This document shows, piece by piece, positions 1 to 4,510 of a stretch of DNA of 7,148 bases. How positions within the stretch are numbered: position 1 is the stretch's first letter; every line of letters starts with the position of its first letter. The DNA lies in NCBI GenBank assembly GCA_038148755.1, contig JAYQWA010000034.1, positions 1 to 7,148 of the forward strand, given 5' to 3'. Made by a program: the position numbers and the translations under genes. The notes below the pieces were generated by a model. It ran no database searches, was not told where the DNA came from, and saw only the letters and a program-made list of their open reading frames with translations. Origin of the DNA: UBA5109 sp038148755. GTDB taxonomy: Bacteria > Pseudomonadota > Gammaproteobacteria > Pseudomonadales > Pseudohongiellaceae.

Positions 1-216
1 GCTTATTACTGTCAGCAAGGTCTGCTGATCCTTACTAGATGAAGAAAGTTTCTCTACCCCATTTACCCCATTGAGGATCTCTTCACTGACATATTTTTGG
101 ACTAGTGAAGACATCAACGATGTTACAATGACCAGAACAGAAAGGAATACAAACACTGTCCCCATTCCCAAAATCATCAGGCCAATACTGTCTGACAATA
201 AATTTTCTGACCCCAC
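1..216 (-). CDS. oadG: oxaloacetate decarboxylase gamma subunit, partial (C-terminus beyond left edge)
   Basis: OadG is the small membrane subunit of the Na+-translocating oxaloacetate decarboxylase. It anchors the carboxyltransferase/biotin alpha subunit to the membrane beta subunit, which pumps Na+ as oxaloacetate is decarboxylated to pyruvate and CO2. The 72 visible codons, read from the minus strand, show one hydrophobic helix at about residues 9-33 containing GLMILGMGTVFVFL, the family signature. A polar stretch (VQKYVSEEILNGVNGVEKLS) follows. The visible part ends in LLTVIS, where family members usually continue into a short alanine- and histidine-rich tail. The frame stays open upstream to a stop near 337-339. 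GTG at 214-216 is the only sensible start: it follows a G6 run four bases upstream and gives the usual short N-terminus before the helix. oadA and oadB would be expected just beyond the left edge. Recognised by motif, not by alignment. Confidence 0.8.
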   Translation of the reverse strand, partial: MGSENLLSDSIGLMILGMGTVFVFLSVLVIVTSLMSSLVQKYVSEEILNGVNGVEKLSSSSKDQQTLLTVIS

Positions 217-246
217 TGAACCCCCCAGGACAGTTAAAGTGCGGCA

Positions 247-255
247 ATTGTACCA
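247..255 (-). promoter_or_regulatory. candidate extended -10 promoter for oadG
   Basis: On the minus strand the sequence reads TGGTACAAT, an extended -10 (TGn followed by TACAAT, one mismatch from TATAAT). There is no convincing -35 box 17 bases upstream, which extended -10 promoters can tolerate. Transcription would start near 240, giving a leader of about 24 bases before the GTG at 216. This is a pattern match only. Confidence 0.3.
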
Positions 256-286
256 GAATTCTGTATCTCTTCTAGCGGTAAACTCT

Positions 287-314
287 TTGTGAAAGATTAA
301 AAAGCCGTTATAGT
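287..314 (+). promoter_or_regulatory. candidate sigma-70 promoter for the carbonic anhydrase gene
   Basis: TTGTGA (287-292) and TATAGT (309-314) are separated by 16 bases and resemble -35 and -10 boxes, with 4 and 5 of 6 consensus matches. Transcription would start near 321. That places the promoter in the divergent gap between oadG and the carbonic anhydrase, where one is needed. The spacer is one base shorter than optimal. Confidence 0.3.
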
Positions 315-393
315 TTCGACATTGATACCCAGTTTTCTAACTCGAGCAAGCACCTTGCCGTCGCTATAGGTGATTAAGAAAAAAAATCGGCTG

Positions 394-1011
394 ATGAAAA
401 ACGCTCAAAAGGCTCTAAAACTGCTACAGGAGGGTAACAAACGCTTTGTTGCCGGGATCAGAAATGAAGACTCGCCTCACATTAGTGATCTTATCAAGGT
501 TAAGAACCGACAAAACCCAATTGCTATCATTCTTGGTTGTTCTGACTCCAGAGTTCCTGCAGAAATCATTTTTGGTCAGGGAATGGGCGACCTATTTGTC
601 ATCAGAATTGCAGGTAATATTGTAGCCCCCTCACAACTGGGCAGTATTGAATTTGCCGTTGAACAGTTTGGCACTCCGCTAGTTCTTGTACTAGGACACT
701 CAAATTGTGGGGCCGTTTTGGCAACATTGGAAGACATTAAAAATCCAATAACAGAAAACAGCTCAAATGTGTTTTCTATAGTTAAACGAATTCGCCCAGT
801 TGTCGAAAATCTATTAGACATAGAATCAATGCAGGATGAGCAAAGCGTTCTGGAGGCGGCAATAAAAGCTAATATCATGGCTTCGGTGGATCAACTTCAA
901 ACCGAATCACCTTTATTGAAGACATATATCGATAAAAAAAAATTGCTTATTGTCGGTGCCGAGTATTCACTAACTACCGGCGAAGTTGAATTTCTTAACA
1001 CAACTACCTAA
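394..1011 (+). CDS. beta-carbonic anhydrase
   Basis: A zinc enzyme interconverting CO2 and bicarbonate in the cytoplasm; there is no signal peptide. Counting from ATG 394 (205 aa), the family zinc site is complete: C49 in CSDSRVPAE, with the D51/R53 dyad in the same motif, then H102 and C105 in GHSNCGA. The conserved helix EGNKRFVAG lies near the N-terminus, and the domain ends with VGAEYSLTTGEVEFL. The length is normal for bacterial beta-class enzymes. An in-frame GTG at 370, just after a TAG stop, would add eight mostly basic residues. Neither start has a good Shine-Dalgarno sequence. ATG 394 is preferred because MKNAQKALKLLQEGNKRF matches where relatives usually begin. The gene is divergent from oadG, and a small putative lipoprotein follows after 8 bp. 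Housekeeping CO2/bicarbonate supply is the likely role. Confidence 0.93.
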   Translation: MKNAQKALKLLQEGNKRFVAGIRNEDSPHISDLIKVKNRQNPIAIILGCSDSRVPAEIIFGQGMGDLFVIRIAGNIVAPSQLGSIEFAVEQFGTPLVLVLGHSNCGAVLATLEDIKNPITENSSNVFSIVKRIRPVVENLLDIESMQDEQSVLEAAIKANIMASVDQLQTESPLLKTYIDKKKLLIVGAEYSLTTGEVEFLNTTT

Positions 1012-1019
1012 AACAACAA

Positions 1020-1238
1020 ATGATGGCTAAAAATAATCAATCAAATCGAATCAAAATATGCTGTATTTTTCTGGCTTGCTGCCTGTGTTCCTCATGTGCA
1101 ACCTCTGTTGGAATAGCGACAGCAGTTGCGACGAGCGCAACGCTTAAAGTTGGTACTGCTATCGTTAAAGCACCATTTAAACTAGTGGGTATGGTGCGCA
1201 ATGATGACGAAGAAAAAAAAGAAGAAAATAATGAATGA
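1020..1238 (+). CDS. small putative lipoprotein or exported protein, 72 aa
   Basis: The N-terminus has basic residues followed by a cysteine-rich hydrophobic stretch (IKICCIFLACCLCSSC, residues 11-26), which looks like a lipoprotein signal. C26 is the most likely lipidated cysteine, with S24-S25 at -2 and -1. However, the -3 position is C rather than the usual L, so the lipobox is imperfect. The mature part is an alanine/valine-rich segment (about 27-60) containing GTAIVKAPFKLVGM, then a highly charged tail rich in D, E and K. The VKAPFKL-type segment recalls short lipoproteins of unknown function in gammaproteobacteria; this is from memory, not a search. The gene starts 8 bp after the carbonic anhydrase stop and is probably co-transcribed. 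Two tandem ATGs (1020, 1023) are possible starts, and no ribosome binding site is obvious. Function unknown. Confidence 0.55.
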   Translation: MMAKNNQSNRIKICCIFLACCLCSSCATSVGIATAVATSATLKVGTAIVKAPFKLVGMVRNDDEEKKEENNE

Positions 1239-1313
1239 TAATATGATCAGAAAGAGAGATTTAATAAATAACCCGTAATACTTTTTTATTTTTTTCGCAA
1301 CATATTTTAGCCT

Positions 1314-2026
1314 TTATTTATAACGCGCTTTATATCGAGCTTCGGGATCATTGTAACCAAGTAAACTTCTTATGATTTCTTTTAGCATCTGAAAAGGTTC
1401 TTTTACTGGTATTATTTCTACATACTGATTTTTTTGAGCTTCAAACCAATGAGGAAATGAATTCTTCGCCCAATTCATATCTTCAGCTGACATAATTGCA
1501 GATGTTTCATTCTTGAAGGGATTGATATAAACAAATTCTCGCGGGACGTCGATTTTTTCCAGCGGAATATGCCAGGAGTTTCCATGCCATTCAATGTTGC
1601 CTGCAGATAAGTCTTTTTATCCTTATTTATCTTTTTATAAAGACTATTGTAAATCTTTAATGGAAGAAAAAATTTGAGACTATAGCTTTCCCAGCTATAG
1701 CTTATTTTTTTGTTCAACACCGATAAAAGAGACTTCCAAGCTTTTTTTTCATAATTAATAGCAGGACATACCATATTTATGACTTCAAAACTATTTAAAA
1801 GAAAGCGCTTAATTTTACTACGAGAGAGAATATCTGCTTCAGGGCAAAAAATACTATAATGATTGATAGCAGAGAAATTTTCTGATGATGTATTCTCTTT
1901 TTTTGAAATTTCAGGAAAAGGCTTTCCAGTTTGAGTTGATTGTATAAAGCCATCTTGGAGACTCAAATTTCTACATATAAATGTCTGTTGATGACTTAGC
2001 TTTTTAAGAGTATATTTTTTTATCAT
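1314..2026 (-). pseudogene. unrecognised gene with a one-base frame change (about 237 aa if joined)
   Basis: Two overlapping minus-strand frames look like one protein. The upstream frame runs from ATG 2026 (or GTG 2047) to about 1614. It encodes a lysine-rich, otherwise ordinary sequence including NYEKKAWKSLLSVLNKK and WESYSLKFFLPLKIY. If unshifted it continues to a stop at 1475 with a poor-looking tail. The downstream frame is closed by TAA at 1617-1619, then stays open for about 100 codons to TAA at 1314-1316. It reads like real protein, for example IEWHGNSWHIPLEKIDV, REFVYINPF and NWAKNSFPHWFEAQ. The change of frame falls at an A5 run (1614-1618); one extra A would join them as INKDKKDLSAGNIEWHG. 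The cause could be a recent mutation, a sequencing error or ribosomal slippage. I recognise no family. There are no signal peptide or membrane segments. Ribosome binding is weak. The gene is AT-rich like its DUF4359-like neighbour. Confidence 0.5.
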
Positions 2027-2044
2027 AATTACTAAAGAAAAACT

Positions 2045-2076
2045 CACTAAATTTATTAGTGTTGTTTTTATTAGTG
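2045..2076. repeat. short inverted plus direct repeat upstream of the frameshifted gene
   Basis: CACTAA (2045-2050) and TTAGTG (2056-2061) form a 6-bp inverted repeat with a 5-base centre. The ten bases TTTATTAGTG occur at 2052-2061 and again at 2067-2076, a 15-base period. The repeat lies just upstream of the ATG at 2026, where an operator or promoter element would be expected. In such AT-rich DNA, chance is a serious alternative. Confidence 0.3.
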
Positions 2077-2141
2077 AAATAAAAAAGATGTTTATTCATT
2101 TTTTCAAGATGAACTTATAATTAATGGTTTTTCATTGGTTA

Positions 2142-2447
2142 TTAAATTTGAGAAATTGGAATAAAATTTCCAGCTATACCTAATATTTTAATTTCATTCG
2201 GAAGTTCTGAAGAGAATAAAGCAATAATACTTAGATCTACTATATAAATCGAAAATAAATAATAATCTTTTCTATATGTGCTATTGGCGGCAATTTCGGA
2301 TACAAAATTACCAGCCAGGCTATCAACAATAGCCTCACCTGAATTTGTGTTGTTCCTAGTATACTCCTGCGCAAACCTATTGAAATCATCTTGCGTTGGA
2401 TTCGTTATAAACAAAAAGATCGCTGCTATAAAAACTATAAATTTCAT
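2142..2447 (-). CDS. short exported or membrane-anchored protein, DUF4359-like, 101 aa
   Basis: Residues 1-15 form a hydrophobic signal or anchor (MKFIVFIAAIFLFIT). It is followed directly by NPTQDDFNRFAQEY, which matches the NPsxxdF opening I associate with DUF4359 proteins. The rest fits that family: a helix with SLAGNFVSEI, then a segment around YYLFSIYIVDL, and an ending in ILGIAGNFIPI. The function of the family is unknown; the topology predicts a small domain outside the inner membrane. The start is well supported: AAGGA lies 8 bases before the ATG. The gene lies downstream of tRNA-Pro on the same strand, 78 bp away, and 115 bp before the next minus-strand ATG. It is AT-rich compared with the right half of the window. 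The family call comes from pattern memory. Confidence 0.65.
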   Translation of the reverse strand: MKFIVFIAAIFLFITNPTQDDFNRFAQEYTRNNTNSGEAIVDSLAGNFVSEIAANSTYRKDYYLFSIYIVDLSIIALFSSELPNEIKILGIAGNFIPISQI

Positions 2448-2464
2448 TAAAAAAGTCCTTAAGA

Positions 2465-2478
2465 AAGGCTTTAGCCTT
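2465..2478 (-). terminator. weak candidate terminator after tRNA-Pro
   Basis: On the minus strand AAGGC, loop TAAA and GCCTT form a 5-bp hairpin followed by TCTT, about 48 bases past the tRNA CCA end. The stem is short and the T tract is interrupted, so termination would be inefficient. Its 3' side runs into the AAGGA ribosome binding site of the DUF4359-like gene, so read-through from the tRNA promoter could express that gene. Confidence 0.25.
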
Positions 2479-2525
2479 CATAAGCAAGGCCTGATACTTT
2501 TTGGTTAAAGAAAGATTAAAAAATT

Positions 2526-2602
2526 TGGTCGGAGTGAGAGGATTTGAACCTCCGACCCCTGCCTCCCGAAGGCAGTGCTCTACCAGGCTGAGCTACACTC
2601 CG
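2526..2602 (-). tRNA. tRNA-Pro (anticodon CGG)
   Basis: The minus strand folds into a full cloverleaf. The acceptor stem is CGGAGTG/CACTCCG and the D stem is GCTC/GAGC. The anticodon stem CTGCC/GGCAG encloses the loop TTCGGGA, with anticodon CGG and G at position 37 as usual for proline. The variable loop is GGGTC. The T arm is GGAGG, TTCAAAT, CCTCT, with one G-U pair. The discriminator A is followed by an encoded CCA (2526-2528), giving 77 nt. It decodes CCG. The DNA just downstream (2525 to about 1240) is much more AT-rich than the DNA upstream. Confidence 0.97.
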
Positions 2603-2635
2603 AATACTGATGCATGCATGAAATCCGAGACGCAG

Positions 2636-2664
2636 ATTTTAGAGCAGCCCTCCAAATGTTTCCA
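2636..2664 (-). promoter_or_regulatory. candidate promoter of tRNA-Pro
   Basis: On the minus strand TGGAAA (2664-2659) and TAAAAT (2641-2636) are 17 bases apart, each close to the consensus -35 or -10 box. The following CTGCGTC is a GC-rich discriminator, as is common at stringently controlled tRNA promoters. Transcription would start near 2629, leaving a 5' leader of about 27 bases for RNase P to remove. Confidence 0.35.
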
Positions 2665-2671
2665 GGTGAAA

Positions 2672-3079
2672 TTACGGCTGGCGAGAAGTCATGGTATTGA
2701 GTAACGAGTTGGGGCCAGTTGCGCCAACTCGAATGATGGTGAAGTTAATGTAATCACCTACGTGCGTGCCAATATAATCAAAGCGCACATCCTCTCCCTG
2801 GATAACCCGCACACCCGCAAAACGCACTGTGTCGTTCTCAATACGCCCGTCCATGATGGTGACATCCGGGGCCCCGCCAATACCCTGCAGAATGCCGGAG
2901 ACAACATTTCCCTGTTGCTCCAGAATGGCCACAAAAGGAAGCTGATTGCCGTTAGCCAGGCTCACTGAGCCAGACCAGGTGCCGCTGACACTGTTATTTT
3001 GTGCCAGCACAATATTCATGATTAAGGCGCTGACCAAGAATAAAACAAAATGATTCAGGATTTTCGAAGGCATCATCAT
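2672..3079 (-). CDS. small exported beta-rich protein of unknown function, 135 aa
   Basis: A signal peptide covers residues 1-26, with a hydrophobic core around FVLFLVSALIMNIVLA and likely cleavage before QNN. The mature protein of about 109 aa is glycine-rich and alternates polar and hydrophobic residues as expected for beta strands: SGTWSGSVSL, LPFVAILEQQGNVVSGIL, then a segment containing VRFAGVRVI and ending near INFTIIRVG. The opening GTWxG followed by QxGNxVxG resembles small exported beta-sandwich or barrel proteins of unknown function; no specific family is claimed. The only cysteine-free, lysine-poor part is the mature domain, which fits a periplasmic or secreted location. Three tandem ATGs (3079, 3076, 3073) follow AGGGA. 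The third has the best spacing (7 bases), so the product may begin at MPSKIL. The gene is divergent from the three-gene operon at 3215; upstream DNA contains TATAAA (minus strand) but no good -35 box. Confidence 0.72.
   Translation of the reverse strand: MMMPSKILNHFVLFLVSALIMNIVLAQNNSVSGTWSGSVSLANGNQLPFVAILEQQGNVVSGILQGIGGAPDVTIMDGRIENDTVRFAGVRVIQGEDVRFDYIGTHVGDYINFTIIRVGATGPNSLLNTMTSRQP
2705..2731. repeat. inverted repeat inside the 3' end of the small exported gene
   Basis: CGAGTTGG (2705-2712) and CCAACTCG (2724-2731) are perfect complements, and two further GC pairs are possible inside after one G-G mismatch. The hairpin lies within the last 20 codons of the minus-strand gene. No T tract follows on either strand, so it is not a standard intrinsic terminator. 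Confidence 0.5.
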
Positions 3080-3155
3080 ATCCCTATAATTTTATAAGAG
3101 TATCCAACAAAGCTTCTACAACTTAAAACAATTTATCTAATTATGCTGATTTATT

Positions 3156-3185
3156 TTGACAGCACCAAGAATCAGCAAGTAAATT
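3156..3185 (+). promoter_or_regulatory. candidate sigma-70 promoter of the 3215-6181 operon
   Basis: A perfect TTGACA (3156-3161) is followed after 18 bases by TAAATT (3180-3185), which matches 4 of 6 bases of the -10 consensus. Transcription would begin near 3192, giving a leader of about 23 bases that holds the AAAGG ribosome binding site of the first gene. It is the best -35 box in the window. Confidence 0.45.
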
Positions 3186-3214
3186 TGGGACAATAAAAAA
3201 TAAAAGGTCTGACC

Positions 3215-4054
3215 ATGTACAAATTTAGCACTCTTTTATCGACGTTAAGTTTCGCTCTCTTCCTGACATCTACTGCCCAGGCCCAATGGGATTTGCATAT
3301 GGATGGCGTCCCTCTTTTGTCGGACGGCAGCCCCGACATGAATGCGCCAGCACCACGCAAGACAGATGGCACACTGGATCTGTCAGGCACCTGGAACTGG
3401 ATTCACTATAATCCAGGTGGCGTACAGGGCCGCTCCGTCGGTGAGCCAGTACAACCACCACCTGGCGTGGCACCCTATGCGACGTTCTGGGATCAGGGAT
3501 TTGGCTACGAAAATGGACTGCCCTATCGGGACTGGGCGCGTGAAGAACGTGAACGACGTGTTGTCAATTTCGGAATCGAGAATCCGGACTCTCATTGCCT
3601 GCCACTGGGACATATGCAGTTTCATACCCACAACCAGCCTCGCGAAATCATCCAGTCCGAGGACCGTCTCATTATTCTTTATGAAGCCAGTGCTGGCGTC
3701 AGAGAAATTTTCCTGGATGGTCGTTCCCTGCCGGATCAGGGAAGTGTCCTGCCTTATTGGTATGGTTATTCTGTTGGGCGCTGGGAAGGCGACACCTTGG
3801 TCGTGGTCAGCAACAATTTCCGAGATGGTGGCTGGCTGGATTTTTATGGCAGCCCGACGACCGACCAACTGGTGATTACCGAACGTTTTAACCGCCCCTC
3901 TTTCGGCAAGCTGGAAATTGACATCATTATTGATGATTCCGGTGCCTATACAGAACCTTTTGGTCTGCGAGTCGACCAGGAAATTCTAGCTGGAGAACAG
4001 TTGATTGAGTGGGTTTGTGAAAATGAGCAGTCAGTCCAGTACTTTAACCAATAA
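3215..4054 (+). CDS. exported protein of unknown function, 279 aa (first gene of the DUF6152/hydrolase operon)
   Basis: A clear signal peptide (residues 1-23, ending in STAQA) directs export, probably to the periplasm. The mature protein has a low-complexity start, then DLSGTWNW (55-62), a proline-rich stretch (78-87), and a charged segment (about 107-118). The core motifs follow: PDSHCLPLG (124-132), QPREIIQSEDRLIILYE (141-157), REIFLDGR (163-170) and GYSVGRWEGDTLVVVSNNF (184-202). The C-terminal part has LVITERFNRP, a predicted strand LEIDIIIDD, and WVCENEQ (266-272). I have seen this motif series in unnamed exported proteins from proteobacteria and acidobacteria, often beside DUF6152 proteins, but know no demonstrated function. 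The only two cysteines, C128 and C268, could form a disulfide. AAAGG lies 7 bases before the ATG. The DUF6152 gene follows after 22 bp. Confidence 0.85.
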   Translation: MYKFSTLLSTLSFALFLTSTAQAQWDLHMDGVPLLSDGSPDMNAPAPRKTDGTLDLSGTWNWIHYNPGGVQGRSVGEPVQPPPGVAPYATFWDQGFGYENGLPYRDWAREERERRVVNFGIENPDSHCLPLGHMQFHTHNQPREIIQSEDRLIILYEASAGVREIFLDGRSLPDQGSVLPYWYGYSVGRWEGDTLVVVSNNFRDGGWLDFYGSPTTDQLVITERFNRPSFGKLEIDIIIDDSGAYTEPFGLRVDQEILAGEQLIEWVCENEQSVQYFNQ

Positions 4055-4076
4055 CAATACTGATTAAGGATATCTC

Positions 4077-4472
4077 ATGAATAAAATAGTTTTGCTTGGC
4101 CTGAGCCTGATGCTGGGCAGCCTACCTCTCTCACTGAGCGCCCATCACAATTTCCTTGCAGAATTCGATCCGGAACAGCCAGTGCAGGTCACCGGTACCG
4201 TTATTCGTATGGCCCTGACAAATCCACATGCGCGTCTTTATATCGAAGCCGAAGATGAGAACGGCGAACTGGTCCAGTGGGATTTTGAATTGGCTTCTGT
4301 CAGCGCTCTGTTTCGCCGCGGCTGGCGTCGAGATTCGCTGGAAGCAGGTGATACCGTCACTGTACATGCCGACCGCGCCAGAAATGCGCCTCATGTCGCC
4401 AATGCCCGTTTTGTTAGCCTGCTTGATGAAAGTGGAGAAGAAGCCTTTCGTTTTGGTTCTCCTCAGGAATAA
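4077..4472 (+). CDS. exported DUF6152 family protein, 131 aa
   Basis: A signal peptide of about 22 residues (hydrophobic core VLLGLSLMLGSLPLSLS) is followed by HHNFLAEFDPEQPVQVTGTV, the typical DUF6152 opening, with two histidines at 23-24 at or next to the mature N-terminus. Other family features are ALTNPHARLYIE (46-57), VQWDFELASVSALFRRGW (66-83), the GDTVTVHADRARN segment (91-103), and a final strand around NARFVSL. The domain is probably a small OB-like beta barrel; this is inferred from the strand pattern. No biochemical role is known. AAGGA lies 6 bases before the ATG. The gene sits between the unknown exported protein (22 bp upstream) and the hydrolase (38 bp downstream), and all three are probably one transcript. 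The HH pair and the NPH histidine could bind a metal; this is untested. Confidence 0.87.
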   Translation: MNKIVLLGLSLMLGSLPLSLSAHHNFLAEFDPEQPVQVTGTVIRMALTNPHARLYIEAEDENGELVQWDFELASVSALFRRGWRRDSLEAGDTVTVHADRARNAPHVANARFVSLLDESGEEAFRFGSPQE

Positions 4473-4510
4473 AGCCCTGCTATCAAACTACTGACTAGAG
4501 GAGACTCCGG

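Noticed and set aside
71..292. Plus-strand open frame of 73 codons at the left edge
   Set aside because: It lies antisense to oadG, whose frame carries the recognisable family helix; the plus-strand translation has no protein-like features.
1238..1313. Intrinsic terminator after the lipoprotein gene
   Set aside because: T-rich runs are present at about 1280-1296 but no GC-rich hairpin precedes them on the plus strand.
1475..1613. Unshifted C-terminal tail of the minus-strand gene at 1314-2047
   Set aside because: The tail looks poor compared with the alternative frame over the same bases, which stays open to 1314 and reads like real protein.
1611..1620. Classic programmed -1 frameshift site
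   Set aside because: The heptamer reads T AAA AAG rather than A AAA AAG and I see no clear downstream stem; a simple one-base loss is the more economical explanation.
1240..2602. Integrated element with att sites at tRNA-Pro
   Set aside because: I found no second copy of the tRNA 3' end and no integrase in the window, so only the compositional contrast is reported.
2501..2704. Plus-strand open frame containing VGVRGFEPPTPASRRQCSTRLSYTP
   Set aside because: This is the well-known false protein made by translating the antisense strand of a tRNA gene; the tRNA-Pro cloverleaf explains it fully.
3342..3875. Long overlapping open frames on both strands inside the 279-aa protein gene
   Set aside because: Their translations have no signal peptide or conserved motifs, while the 3215-4054 frame has a signal peptide, a ribosome binding site and family motifs.
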